Below are positions 24,536 to 33,164 of a DNA stretch of 64,000 nucleotides, piece by piece (positions within the stretch are counted from its first letter, which is position 1; the number at the start of each line of letters is the position of its first letter). Source of the DNA: Armatimonadetes bacterium Uphvl-Ar2 (GTDB taxonomy: Bacteria; Armatimonadota; Fimbriimonadia; Fimbriimonadales; Fimbriimonadaceae); NCBI GenBank assembly GCA_002162095.1, contig CP021424.1, forward strand, positions 744,001 to 808,000, written 5' to 3'. A program made the position numbers and the translations under genes. The notes under the pieces are model-generated. The model saw nothing but the letters and a program-made list of their open reading frames with translations, was not told the DNA's origin and made no database searches.

Positions 24536-25697
24536 CGCGGCCACTCGACCCCTGCGCGTGGCGGTTTTTTCCGACAGCGCGCTCCCGGTACTGAATGGCG
24601 TCAGCGTAAGCGTAGCGACCCTGGTAAGCGAACTCCGCAACCAGGGTCACTTCGTCTCGCTCTTTACAAGCCACTATCCGGGCTATGAAGAGGACGATCC
24701 GGCCACCGAGCGCTTCCAATCGCTAATGGTGGACATGTTCCCTAACTATCCCTTCGCGCGCCCACCGTTTAACATCTTGCGCGAACGGTTCCGGCAGGGT
24801 CATTTCGATCTTGTCCACACGCATACGCCCTTCACCCTGGGGGTCGTGGGCAAACGGTGGGGGCAAACCGAAGGCGTGCCCGTGGTCAGCACGTACCACA
24901 CCCACTACGACCGTTACACCCACTACGTGCCGGTGGTGCCCGAAGAGGTCACCCGCCGCGTGCTAGCCCTGCACACCCGCAACTACTATCACAAGGTCAA
25001 CGCGGTGATCACGCCCAGCGAGCCCAGCCGCGAGTGGCTGATGGACCAAGGCGTTACCCGACCAATTCACGTGATTCCGACCGGCATCCCGGAACCCCGC
25101 CACCACGACCGTCGCGAAATGCGCACCGGCTTTGGCTGGCAACCCGATGAATTCGTGGTGCTCTTTGTCGGGCGGCTAGCCCAAGAGAAAAACATTGCCA
25201 TCCTTATTCGCGCCTTCGCGCAAATCGCGAAGGGAGCGCGGGCGCGGCTGGTCTTGGTGGGCGATGGCCCCGACCGAGAAGAGTTGCAGGCCCTCACCAA
25301 GAAGCTCAAAATTACTGACCGGGTCGAGTTCCGGGGCTTTGTCCCGCGCGAACACGTGGACTCGTATTACGCCGGGGCGGACGCGTTTGGCTTCCCCAGC
25401 GACACCGAAACCCAGGGCCTGGTGGTGGCAGAGGCCATGAGTTACGGACTGCCAGTGGTGGTGGCCGAAGGCGGCGGGGCGAGCCAAGCCGTGCAGCCGT
25501 TCCACTCCGGATTTGTGGTGCCCAGCACGGTGGACGCCTTTGCTAAGGGCCTCAAGACTTTGATGCAAGACCCGGTGCTGCGGCGCGAATGGGGGCAGCA
25601 CGCACGAAAACTTTCCTTGGAATTGACGGTGCCACGCATGACAGAAAGCATCCTCTCGGTGTATCGTCAATCCATCCATGACGTCCAAGCATCCTAA
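24489..25697 (+). CDS. Glycosyltransferase family 4 (GT-B)
   Basis: This protein of about 400 aa has a GT-B fold. The N-terminal acceptor domain begins RVAVFSDSALPVLNGVSVSV and includes HTHTPFTLGVVGK and STYHTHYDRYTHYV. The donor domain has VVLFVGRLAQEKNI, LVLVGDGPDREEL and the EX7E motif in FPSDTETQGLVVAEAM. The pattern is close to diacylglycerol glucosyltransferases and PimB-like enzymes, so a membrane glycolipid product is likely. The GTG at 24489 overlaps the HTH gene by 47 nt; in-frame TTG 24504 or a later start is possible because no clear ribosome site is visible. Confidence 0.88.
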   Translation: MSFDSLKITDDIRNSNAATRPLRVAVFSDSALPVLNGVSVSVATLVSELRNQGHFVSLFTSHYPGYEEDDPATERFQSLMVDMFPNYPFARPPFNILRERFRQGHFDLVHTHTPFTLGVVGKRWGQTEGVPVVSTYHTHYDRYTHYVPVVPEEVTRRVLALHTRNYYHKVNAVITPSEPSREWLMDQGVTRPIHVIPTGIPEPRHHDRREMRTGFGWQPDEFVVLFVGRLAQEKNIAILIRAFAQIAKGARARLVLVGDGPDREELQALTKKLKITDRVEFRGFVPREHVDSYYAGADAFGFPSDTETQGLVVAEAMSYGLPVVVAEGGGASQAVQPFHSGFVVPSTVDAFAKGLKTLMQDPVLRREWGQHARKLSLELTVPRMTESILSVYRQSIHDVQAS

Positions 25698-26622
25698 TCG
25701 GTCCGGATTGGTGGGCTTTGCCCTGCTGGTGGCCGCCCTCACCTTGGTCCGCATTGGATACGGCGTGATGACGGTGCCCCAAAGCGCGGTGGTGCCCCTC
25801 CAAATCCTGAGCGCGATCATCTTCATCGTCGGCCCGATCTACGCCATCAAGGCCGGGTCCTCGCACGCATGGAAACCCGCCCACGCCTGGGCCATTTTCT
25901 TGCTGGGCGTCGGCATCCACGCGGGGTGCGGGGTCTCGCTCGCGCGGTTCCTTCCCGAGTTTGGGCTGGGCACCGTCATCGTTCAGTCCCTGGGGCAGGC
26001 CGGTTTGCTGGCGTGGTGTCTCGGGCTCGGGGCGATCGTCGCTGGCTTGCTTAAGGACAAGAACCTGATGTTGCCGGTGGCCTTCTTCCTGGCCGGGTTT
26101 GATATGTTCCTAGTGTTCAACCCGACGGCCATCACGGCCCAGATCGTGACGAGCCGCCCGCAGGTGTTCCAGAGCGTCGCCGCCACCATCCCGAACGCGG
26201 TTTCGGAGAGAGTGAGCGAGGGCATGTCGGTGGTGCCCATGGCGTTTGTCGGCCCTGCTGACCTGTTCATCTCAGCGGTGTTCTTTGTGTGCCTCTACCG
26301 ATTTGGCATGCGCACCAAAGAGACGGGACGCTGGCTGGCCGTGGCGCTGGTGGGCTACCTCATTCTGGTTTTGGCCCCGCTCGGCCTCAACATGCTGCCC
26401 GCGCTGGTGCCGATTGGCGCGACGGTGCTGATCGTGAACTGGCGCGAATGGAAGCTGAATGCCGAAGAAAAGCAGGCCACGATCGGGGTGGCGTGCATCG
26501 CGCTGGCCCTGGCTAGTTACGGGCTGTATCGGCGATTGAACACACCGCCCGTTGCGCCCGGGCCGTCATCGGACGTCCCAGTAACTTCAGAATCGGCTCC
26601 GACGCCTGCGCCAACGCCTTAG
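25678..26622 (+). CDS. Polytopic membrane protein
   Basis: This 314-aa protein has about eight predicted transmembrane helices (for example VGFALLVAALTLVRIGYGV, LSAIIFIVGPIYAI, LISAVFFVCLYRFG and YLILVLAPLGLNML) and a short Pro/Ser/Thr-rich cytoplasmic tail. It overlaps the glycosyltransferase by 20 nt, which suggests a functional link in glycolipid synthesis or export. Its last 110 bases overlap the 3' end of the HMG-CoA lyase gene on the other strand. No family is recognised. Confidence 0.75.
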   Translation: MTSKHPNRSGLVGFALLVAALTLVRIGYGVMTVPQSAVVPLQILSAIIFIVGPIYAIKAGSSHAWKPAHAWAIFLLGVGIHAGCGVSLARFLPEFGLGTVIVQSLGQAGLLAWCLGLGAIVAGLLKDKNLMLPVAFFLAGFDMFLVFNPTAITAQIVTSRPQVFQSVAATIPNAVSERVSEGMSVVPMAFVGPADLFISAVFFVCLYRFGMRTKETGRWLAVALVGYLILVLAPLGLNMLPALVPIGATVLIVNWREWKLNAEEKQATIGVACIALALASYGLYRRLNTPPVAPGPSSDVPVTSESAPTPAPTP

Positions 26623-27424
26623 CGTCCACCCCGGTACTCAATCCGCTGCGCTCGGCAAAGTAGACCAAGTCGTCGGTGGCCAGATTGCCGCCTGCGCCGG
26701 GAGCGTAGGGGCATCCGCCCAGGCCAGCCGCGCTTGCATCAAAAATGCGATAGCCCTGTGCCACGCACGCCGCCACATTGGCGATGGCGGTGCCGCGCGT
26801 ATCGTGGAAGTGCCACGCCACCTTCTCCTTGGGCACGTGGGCAATGGCCTCGGCTACATGCTCGACCTCGCTCGGCACAGCCACCCCGATCGTCTCGCCC
26901 AGGCTGACTTCGTCCACACCCATGGTTAGTAACGCATCCACCACGTTCTTAACCTGCTCCGGCGCGATGCGACCCGCGTAAGGGCATTCAACGATGGTGC
27001 TGACGTAACCCCGCACCCATCCACCGGGCCGTTGCTGCCGGAACGTCTCCACCATCGCGCGGAAGCCCGCCAGCGACTCCTCAATGCTCATGTTGAGGTT
27101 CTTCTGCACAAAGGCCTCGCTGGCAGCGGTGAACACAGCTATCCGCTCTACACCCACTTCCAGGGCGCGGTCCAACCCCCGAGCGTTCGGCACCAAGGCA
27201 CTGTAATGGCCGCCATCGGCGGGGAGCTGCGGCCAAAGTTCGGCGGCATCGCCCAGCTGCGGCACCCACTTGGGCGAGACAAAGCTCGTGACTTCAATGT
27301 CTTGCAATCCCGCCGCTCTCAGGGACCGGATGAAATCAAGCTTGGCCTCGGTGGGGATGGGGATAGCCTCGTTTTGCAGGCCGTCGCGCGGCCCCACTTC
27401 AACAATCCGCAGGAAATCACTCAT
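26513..27424 (-). CDS. Hydroxymethylglutaryl-CoA lyase
   Basis: This 303-aa DRE-TIM aldolase cleaves HMG-CoA to acetyl-CoA and acetoacetate in leucine breakdown. The hallmark motifs are VEVGPRDGLQNE at the N-terminus, VTSFVSPKWVPQLGD, VSLGETIGVAVPSEV, WHFHDTRGTAIANV and the catalytic Cys loop GLGGCPYAPGAGGNLATDDLVY. All metal and catalytic residues seen in the family are present. It is the last gene of a four-gene minus-strand operon and overlaps the biotin carrier by 8 nt. Confidence 0.94.
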   Translation of the reverse strand: MSDFLRIVEVGPRDGLQNEAIPIPTEAKLDFIRSLRAAGLQDIEVTSFVSPKWVPQLGDAAELWPQLPADGGHYSALVPNARGLDRALEVGVERIAVFTAASEAFVQKNLNMSIEESLAGFRAMVETFRQQRPGGWVRGYVSTIVECPYAGRIAPEQVKNVVDALLTMGVDEVSLGETIGVAVPSEVEHVAEAIAHVPKEKVAWHFHDTRGTAIANVAACVAQGYRIFDASAAGLGGCPYAPGAGGNLATDDLVYFAERSGLSTGVDAKALAQASEPILKLLGRPMTARAQRAVCSIADTARN

Positions 27425-27860
27425 GGGACGGGGCTTCTACAATCAACAGGACGTCGCCCTCGGCAACCTTATCCCCGATGGCCACCCGAACGTCCTTCAC
27501 CACGCCGTCAAACGGGGCCACCACGGGTTGCTGCATCTTCATGGCCTCCATCACGGCCAGCCGATCGCCTTTCTCCACCTGTTGCCCAACCGTGGCGGTG
27601 ACATCGACCACCTGCCCCGGCAGCGGAGCCTTGAGCACGCCCGAGGCATCTCCTGCTTCTTCGCCCCGATGCCGCACCTGGGGCTCGACCTTGTAGGTGT
27701 GGCCCTTGTAGCTCACGTACACCGTGCGGCCATCGCGGGCGACCAAAGCCGACTGCGTGCCGTGGGCGGTGCGGACCAGAAGCCGGTCTTCCAGCCGGGT
27801 GACGGTCACATCGGCGGGGGCACTCAGTTCCGCATCTTGCCCATTCACTCGTACTTTCAA
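27417..27860 (-). CDS. Biotin carboxyl carrier protein (acyl-CoA carboxylase subunit)
   Basis: This 147-aa protein carries biotin on the Lys of VMEAMKMQQ near the C-terminus, inside a standard biotinyl domain (APLPGQVVDVTATVGQQVEKGD before it, PFDGVVKDVRVAIGDKVAEGDVL after it). The N-terminal half is a beta domain like that fused to carboxylase alpha subunits. The start is TTG 27860: GGAGG lies 7 nt upstream, and the TTGA overlaps the stop of the preceding gene. The longer open frame to 27983 is an artefact. With HMG-CoA lyase next to it, a methylcrotonyl-CoA type carboxylase is the likely context, but no carboxylase subunits are in the window. Confidence 0.88.
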   Translation of the reverse strand: MKVRVNGQDAELSAPADVTVTRLEDRLLVRTAHGTQSALVARDGRTVYVSYKGHTYKVEPQVRHRGEEAGDASGVLKAPLPGQVVDVTATVGQQVEKGDRLAVMEAMKMQQPVVAPFDGVVKDVRVAIGDKVAEGDVLLIVEAPSHE

Positions 27861-28573
27861 ACTTTTGCCTCCGTTCGGTTTTCCATCCGGGTGCTCGCCC
27901 GGCTTACAAATTCGCGGAACAACGCCTGCGTCGCGGCATCGTCGGGGGTGCGCTCGGGGTGCCACTGCACGCCCATCCACCACCGGTCGGTCGTGTCCGC
28001 CACGCCCTCAATCGTGCCGTCGGCCGCGTATGCCATCACGGTCAGCCCTTCGCCCACGCGGTTTACGGCTTGGTGGTGATAGCTCTTGCCCTGCACCGTT
28101 TCACCCACAATAGAGGCCAGCGGAGTGCCGGGCACAATGGTGAGCGTCTCCAGCGTTCCACCCCGGTGCCGGTCGTGGCCCACCACATCCGGGAGGTGCT
28201 GGTGCAGGCTGCCCCCGCGCACCACATTCATGATTTGGCTGCCGAAGCAGATCCCCAGCACCGGCATGTCGGCGGGCAGGGTCTCCAGCAGGGCGCGCTC
28301 AAAATTCACGCGCTCGGGGCGTTCTTCCGAGACCTCGGGGTGCGTCGGTTCGCCCCACCAGGCGCTCGGTAGGTCATCACCGCCCGTAATCAGCCAGCCA
28401 TCGGCCAGATCGAAGTAATCGCGCGGTGCGGCCAGCGGCGGCACCACAAAGGGCAATCCCCCGGCGGCTAGGATGCAATCCAGGTACCCCCGATTGACAA
28501 AGATGCGCTCCCGGGGGCCCTCGGCGAACTCCTTGAACTCCAGGCCCGATGCAATGCCAATCCGGGGTTTCAT
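27857..28573 (-). CDS. Class I glutamine amidotransferase, PuuD-like (peptidase C26)
   Basis: This 238-aa amidohydrolase is of the gamma-glutamyl-gamma-aminobutyrate hydrolase type. The nucleophile elbow is VLGICFGSQIMNV with the catalytic Cys, and the His-Glu pair is in VQWHPERT. The N-terminal pattern RIGIASGLEF with DGWLITGGDDL is typical of the C26 group. It sits between the E2 gene (17-nt gap) and the biotin carrier (4-nt overlap). Its role in this catabolic operon is not obvious; removal of a glutamyl group from an amine intermediate is one option. Confidence 0.85.
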   Translation of the reverse strand: MKPRIGIASGLEFKEFAEGPRERIFVNRGYLDCILAAGGLPFVVPPLAAPRDYFDLADGWLITGGDDLPSAWWGEPTHPEVSEERPERVNFERALLETLPADMPVLGICFGSQIMNVVRGGSLHQHLPDVVGHDRHRGGTLETLTIVPGTPLASIVGETVQGKSYHHQAVNRVGEGLTVMAYAADGTIEGVADTTDRWWMGVQWHPERTPDDAATQALFREFVSRASTRMENRTEAKV

Positions 28574-28590
28574 TTGCCTTCTCGCAGAAC

Positions 28591-30105
28591 TTACTTGGCC
28601 CAGTCCAGCACGGCTTCAAGCTCGTTCTTGATCGCGTTCAAGAACTCCGCCCCGCCCACGCCGTTGATCAGCCGGTGGTCAATCGTGATGCCCACGTTCA
28701 CGCAGCGCTGGAGCTTAATCTCCGGCCCGTCGTTGGCCAGGCCGTTGTACGGCTCACCCAGGAAGATCGTCGCCACGCCCGGCGGCACCACCACGGCCAT
28801 CGCCTCGCGAATGTTGTACGCCTGCATGTTGGTCAGGCTCACCGTTACCCCTTCGTGGGCTTGGTCGCGGCCGTCGCGGGCCTGGTTGATGCTGTCGCGG
28901 GCTTGGCCAGCGAAGCTCTTCCAGTCCAGCGTGTCGGCGTTGTCCACCACCGCCACCACCAGTTCGTCACCAGGCAGAGCCACGGCAATGCCGAGGTTCA
29001 CGTGGTCGTAGGTGCGCACGGTGTGGTCACCCACTAGCGTGCTGCGGCTAATCGGGTGCTGGGCGGCGGCGCGGGCCACCGCGTAGGCAAAGTAGGTGAA
29101 GGCGCTGGGCGCGAACTCGTCGCCGCGAGCCTTGATTTCGGCGCGCAGGGATTCCAGCGGACCCCAATTGGCCACCACGCTCATCATGCCGGGCACCACC
29201 AGTTGGTTGCCGCGCTGCAGGCGGCTAGCCAGAATGCGCTGCTTGCCTTCGAACGGCTTCTCTTGGTACTTGCGGTTGCCCTGGTTGGCACTGGCACTCG
29301 CGGTGGGCGCGGCGCTCGGCGCACCCCCGGCCAGGAAGGCGTCCACATCCGCCGGCATCAGCGGCTTGCCGGTCACCGGCAGGGCTTCAATCTGGTCGTC
29401 GCTCAGGCCCTTAGCCTTGGCGTGGGCGCGGGTGCGGGGCGGCACATCGCGGCGGCGGGCACCGCCCGTTGCGGCGGCGGGGGCGGCACTCGGGGCAGCG
29501 GCAATGGTAGCGGGAGCGGGGGCATGACCCACGGGGGCATCGCTCACCACTTCGTCGGTGGTCATCACCAGCACTTCGGCGCCGATGGGCAAAACTTGAT
29601 CTTCTTCGGCCAGCCAGCGCACCAGCGTGCCCGCGTGCGGGGACTCCACGTCCATCACCGCCTTGTCGGTTTCCATCTGGTAGATGGCTTCGTCGCGGCG
29701 GATGGTGTCGCCGGGCTGCTTCAGCTTCTTCACCAGGCGGGCTTCTTGCAGGCCTTCACCAATCATCGGAATGCGCAAGTGAATCTCGTTCGCCGCCGAA
29801 GAAGTGGCGGGTGCCGCCGGGGCTTCCGGGGTCGCGGCGACGGGGGCGGCACTGGCGCCGGTTCCGGCCACATCCAGCAATCCCACCTGCTCGCCGATGG
29901 GTAATACGTCGTCCACCTTCGCCGTCCAGGCCACCAGGGTGCCTTCAAACGGAGACTCGACGTCCATCACGGCCTTGTCCGTCTCCATCTGGTAGATCGG
30001 TTCGTCTCGCTTCACAAAGTCGCCGGGCTGCTTCAAAAACGCGACCACACGGGCCTCTTGCAGCCCTTCACCGATCATGGGAATGCGAAGTGATTCTTGC
30101 GCCAT
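28591..30105 (-). CDS. 2-oxoacid dehydrogenase E2 (dihydrolipoamide acyltransferase)
   Basis: This 504-aa protein is the core acyltransferase of a pyruvate or branched-chain 2-oxoacid dehydrogenase complex. It has two lipoyl domains, each with the lipoylated Lys in METDKAVMDVESP. Ala/Pro-rich linkers and a peripheral-subunit-binding domain follow (PPRTRAHAKAKGLSDDQIEAL). The C-terminal catalytic domain ends in ITIDHRLINGVGGAEFLNAI. The active-site His is present; the usual Asp of HRxxDG is Asn, which also occurs in known active E2p enzymes. E1 and E3 are not adjacent. The downstream genes favour branched-chain acid use. Confidence 0.92.
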   Translation of the reverse strand: MAQESLRIPMIGEGLQEARVVAFLKQPGDFVKRDEPIYQMETDKAVMDVESPFEGTLVAWTAKVDDVLPIGEQVGLLDVAGTGASAAPVAATPEAPAAPATSSAANEIHLRIPMIGEGLQEARLVKKLKQPGDTIRRDEAIYQMETDKAVMDVESPHAGTLVRWLAEEDQVLPIGAEVLVMTTDEVVSDAPVGHAPAPATIAAAPSAAPAAATGGARRRDVPPRTRAHAKAKGLSDDQIEALPVTGKPLMPADVDAFLAGGAPSAAPTASASANQGNRKYQEKPFEGKQRILASRLQRGNQLVVPGMMSVVANWGPLESLRAEIKARGDEFAPSAFTYFAYAVARAAAQHPISRSTLVGDHTVRTYDHVNLGIAVALPGDELVVAVVDNADTLDWKSFAGQARDSINQARDGRDQAHEGVTVSLTNMQAYNIREAMAVVVPPGVATIFLGEPYNGLANDGPEIKLQRCVNVGITIDHRLINGVGGAEFLNAIKNELEAVLDWAK

Positions 30106-30298
30106 ACGGAGTACCTGAGCGTTAGTTTGGCACGAGGCCCCGGCCTAACCCAAGGCTCCCCGAGAAACAGGACCCGAACCTTAGGGCCTGACTTCGGATA
30201 TCATTCACCTGCCGCGGTTCGGTAACGCTTCCCTCTGACCCACCGGCAGGCCAATCTGGGCGCACTTTGGTGCCGCCCGAAAAGGAGACTCAACTCCA

Positions 30299-30730
30299 AT
30301 GGCAAAGAAAATCACGAACATCATCAAGCTGAATATCCCCGCCGGTAAGGGCACGCCCTCGCCGCCAGTTGGTCCTGCTCTCGGTCAAGCCGGGATCAAC
30401 ATGATGGAATTCCTTAAGCGTTACAATGAGCAGACCCAAGAGAAGATGGGCTTCGTTCTCCCCGTGACCATCACGGTTTACGAAGACAAGTCCTACTCCT
30501 TCATCGTCAAGCAGCCCCTGACTACCGACCTTATCAAGCGCGAGATTGGTTTGGATCGAGGTAGCCAGAAGCCGGGCCGCGAACGCGCCGGAACCATCAA
30601 CCGCGACCAGCTGCGCGCCGTCGCGAAGCTGAAGATGGTGGACTACAACACCAACGATGAAGAAATGGCCATGCGCATCGTGGCCGGCTCGGCCCGCTCG
30701 ATGGGCCTTGATGTGGACTGGGACAACTAA
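30299..30730 (+). CDS. rplK: Ribosomal protein L11
   Basis: This 143-aa protein belongs to the large-subunit GTPase-associated centre. It has the typical IIKLNIPAGKGTPSPPVGPALGQAGINMMEF N-terminal domain in outline and the C-terminal rRNA-binding domain ending MAMRIVAGSARSMGL. AAGGAG lies 11 nt before ATG 30299. It is unusual that rplA, rplJ and rplL do not follow; a terminator hairpin comes directly after. The C-terminal domain differs noticeably from common L11 sequences, so it may be either the sole L11 at a displaced locus or a second copy. Confidence 0.93.
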   Translation: MAKKITNIIKLNIPAGKGTPSPPVGPALGQAGINMMEFLKRYNEQTQEKMGFVLPVTITVYEDKSYSFIVKQPLTTDLIKREIGLDRGSQKPGRERAGTINRDQLRAVAKLKMVDYNTNDEEMAMRIVAGSARSMGLDVDWDN

Positions 30731-30770
30731 TCGCCCCGCGGCGATCGTCCTGATCTAAGCATCGACCTGC

Positions 30771-30805
30771 AAACGACCCACAATTCATGCAACTGTGGGT
30801 CGTTT
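30771..30805 (+). terminator. Hairpin terminator after rplK
   Basis: A perfect 12-bp stem (AAACGACCCACA with its complement) encloses an 11-nt loop 41 bases after the rplK stop. It is followed by CATTCG rather than a long T run. The stem's own TTT end and its position support termination. Confidence 0.7.
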
Positions 30806-30833
30806 CATTCGTCACACACTGAGAGAAACCGGA

Positions 30834-31412
30834 ATGAAAAGCTTTTGCGTCGCCTCTTTGAGCATGATGCTCATGGCGTTCGCCTCGGCCCAAGCCAATA
30901 CGGAGGTTGGCGCTGGCCCTACCGCTGCCGGGCAGTCCATTGCGGATGCCTTGATGTCGGCTTCCGGTGCCGATGCGGCATTTGTGGCCGCCGGTCTTCT
31001 CAAGCGCGACTCGGGTTCGCTTACCGAAGTCCTGAACTACCCCACGGATACTCTGGCCGTGGTCAAGCTCAGCGGGGCTGAACTCAAGTCCGCCTTGGAA
31101 CGCTCTGTGGCGCTCTCGCCCTCGGCGAACCCGGCGTTCTTGGATGTGGCGGGCCTCACAATTTCTTACAACCCCTCGGCGGCCAGTGAATCGCGGATTC
31201 GCTCGGTCATGGTCGGAGGGGCACCTCTGGATCCGCGCGGTAGCTACCGCGTGGCCATGCCGAGCAACCTCGCCCGGGGAGGCCTGGGCTACTTCCTCAA
31301 TTGGGATAGCTCTGCCATCGAAGTCAACGTGCGGGCGGTGAACCTGGTGGACATCCTGCGCGGCAAGACCTCGGAGAACTCAGCCCCCCGCTGGACCGTC
31401 GTCGGCAACTAA
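30834..31412 (+). CDS. Secreted stand-alone 5'-nucleotidase C-terminal domain
   Basis: This 192-aa protein has the signal peptide MKSFCVASLSMMLMAFASAQA. The mature part matches only the C-terminal substrate-specificity domain of bacterial 5'-nucleotidases/UshA-like enzymes: LNYPTDTLAVVKLSGAELKSALE, then LDVAGLTISYNPSAASESRI and the G-x-PLDPRGSYRVAMPSNLARGGLGYF segment. The metallophosphatase domain that normally precedes it is absent here and upstream, so it is not expected to hydrolyse nucleotides by itself. ATG 30834 follows GAGAGAAACCGGA. Its role is unclear; it may bind nucleosides or peptides in the periplasm. Confidence 0.8.
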   Translation: MKSFCVASLSMMLMAFASAQANTEVGAGPTAAGQSIADALMSASGADAAFVAAGLLKRDSGSLTEVLNYPTDTLAVVKLSGAELKSALERSVALSPSANPAFLDVAGLTISYNPSAASESRIRSVMVGGAPLDPRGSYRVAMPSNLARGGLGYFLNWDSSAIEVNVRAVNLVDILRGKTSENSAPRWTVVGN

Positions 31413-31476
31413 CCGGCTCCACTTTTTTGCCCGTTCACCGGCACCATCTCGCGCGCATAGCGTAGAGTGATGGCAT

Positions 31477-32139
31477 ATGATGACGCCGTTTGACTGGCAA
31501 GAGGCGATGGGCCAGCGCGCCCAGTACGTGGCCGGCCGACTTTCGGGAGCCATTCCTGTCCTTGCCGTGAGCTGCGCCGATGGCATCGTCCTCGCGACCT
31601 TCTCCCGCGTCCAGCCGAAGGTGTACGAAATCTACGACGAACTCGTCTTTGCCGCCATTGGCCAATCGGCCGACGTGGAGCAGATGCGAGTGGCCGCCAT
31701 CGAGTTTGTCCACCGCGAAGGCTATCAGCGCAGCAAGCGAGACGTGAGCATTCAGCGCGTGGTGCAAACCATGAGCATGCCGATGAAAAACGCCTTCAAC
31801 GACTACCGAGGTGCGCCCCTGGTGGCCAAATGCCTGTATGCGGAGGTGCGCGAGACGCCCGCCGATGACATGTACTACGTGATGGATTACGACGGCGACT
31901 ATCTGCCGGACCGTCGCGGGGCGGTCCTCACCGGCCTCACCGAACCCGATGCCGAACTCGACGCTCTCGTCAATGATTTGAAGTGGGCTGAGTCTAGCCA
32001 CGAAGAAACAGTGGCCGGGTTGCGACCCGTCTTGGAAGTCCGCGCCGAGCGTGCCTTGGAGAACGACGGCGAGATCCAGTTTGAAGCGGCGCTGATCCGA
32101 CGCGGGGGAAGCCGCCGCCGAAGGTTCTACCGCCTCTAA
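31477..32139 (+). CDS. Proteasome alpha-type subunit homologue
   Basis: This 220-aa protein resembles bacterial PrcA, the outer-ring alpha subunit of the 20S proteasome. The N-terminus is MTPFDWQEAMGQRAQYVAGR, like the PrcA opening helix. Strand-loop features follow: AVSCADGIVLATFSR, KVYEIYDELVFAAIGQSADVEQMR, GYQRSKRDVSIQRVV and YYVMDYDGDYLPDRRGAVLTGL. No N-terminal Thr nucleophile is exposed, as expected for an alpha-type subunit. No prcB, pup, pafA or mpa gene is adjacent. Either ATG 31477 or 31480 can be the start. Another Ntn-fold role is possible. Confidence 0.78.
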   Translation: MMTPFDWQEAMGQRAQYVAGRLSGAIPVLAVSCADGIVLATFSRVQPKVYEIYDELVFAAIGQSADVEQMRVAAIEFVHREGYQRSKRDVSIQRVVQTMSMPMKNAFNDYRGAPLVAKCLYAEVRETPADDMYYVMDYDGDYLPDRRGAVLTGLTEPDAELDALVNDLKWAESSHEETVAGLRPVLEVRAERALENDGEIQFEAALIRRGGSRRRRFYRL

Positions 32140-32162
32140 CGCTCTGGCGTAGAACTGAGGGT

Positions 32163-33164
32163 ATGCCGATGACGCTTGCCCTCATGGCCGCCCTCGCGCC
32201 CGTCCTCACCTCTTCGCCCGTCCGCGTGGATGCCGACGACCCGGCGCTGTGGATCCACCCTTCGGACGCCGCCAAGTCCCTTGTGGTCGGCACGGACAAG
32301 GACGACACCAACGGCGCCCTGCACGTGTGGGACATGAACGGCAAGGAAATCGGCCGCTTTACGGGCCTGAAAGGGCCGAACAACGTGGACGTGCAGCAGG
32401 GCTTCCGCGTTACCGGCGGCAGCATGGACCTGGTGGTGACCACCGAGCGCCACGCGGGACGGCTACGCATCTTCCGCATCTCCGTGGATGGCAAGCTGTT
32501 GGATGTCTCGGGCATCACCCCCGTTTTTGAAGGCGAAACCGGTGGAGCCGGGGAGCCGATGGGCATTGCCCTCTATCGCCGCCCGGACAACGGCCAGGTC
32601 TACGCCTTCGTCGGTCGCAAGACCGGGCCGCGCACCGAGCACCTGCACATGTACCGCCTGGTGCGGCGCGGCGACCTGATTGACGCCGAGTTCGTGCGCG
32701 CCCTCGGTGAGTTCAGCGGCAATGAAATTGAGGCATTGGTGGTGGACGACGAAGCCGGGGTGCTTTACGCTGCTGAAGAAGAAGTAGGCATCCGCGCCTA
32801 CCCGGCCAGCCCGGACCGTGAGCCCAAGTTGCTGGCGTTCTTTGCCCGCACGGGCTACCAAGGCGACCGCGAAGGTCTGGCCGTGGTGAACACGCCCCGG
32901 GGCCGGTTCTTGCTGAGCACGGACCAGACTCCCACAACCTCGAGACTGTTCGTCTACAAGGTCGGCACGATTGCGAGTTGGATCACACCGGAGTTCCGAG
33001 GGGTGGTGCCGATGATGGCGGACAGCACCGACGGCATTGAGGCGATCTGGCGGCCGCTCGGCCCCAAGTTCCCGAACGGGGTGGTGCTGATGATGGACAG
33101 CACGCCGAAGCGCTTTGCCTACTTCGACACCAAGGCCGTACTGGCCGGCGCGGGCATCTACTAA
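32163..33164 (+). CDS. Beta-propeller phytase (3-phytase)
   Basis: This 333-aa protein of the BPP phytase family releases phosphate from phytate with Ca ions. Conserved features include [27 protein letters not shown] in outline at the start, [41 protein letters not shown], and [12 protein letters not shown] short hydrophobic N-terminus ([14 protein letters not shown]) could be an export signal. The end overlaps the mnmG stop by 4 bases on the opposite strand. It is probably a phosphate-scavenging enzyme. Confidence 0.9.
   Translation: MPMTLALMAALAPVLTSSPVRVDADDPALWIHPSDAAKSLVVGTDKDDTNGALHVWDMNGKEIGRFTGLKGPNNVDVQQGFRVTGGSMDLVVTTERHAGRLRIFRISVDGKLLDVSGITPVFEGETGGAGEPMGIALYRRPDNGQVYAFVGRKTGPRTEHLHMYRLVRRGDLIDAEFVRALGEFSGNEIEALVVDDEAGVLYAAEEEVGIRAYPASPDREPKLLAFFARTGYQGDREGLAVVNTPRGRFLLSTDQTPTTSRLFVYKVGTIASWITPEFRGVVPMMADSTDGIEAIWRPLGPKFPNGVVLMMDSTPKRFAYFDTKAVLAGAGIY

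Noticed and set aside
28591-30105. Asn in place of Asp in the E2 catalytic motif (HRLING) as a sign of inactivity
   Set aside because: Active E2p enzymes with Asn at this position are known (for example from Azotobacter), so the change is tolerated.
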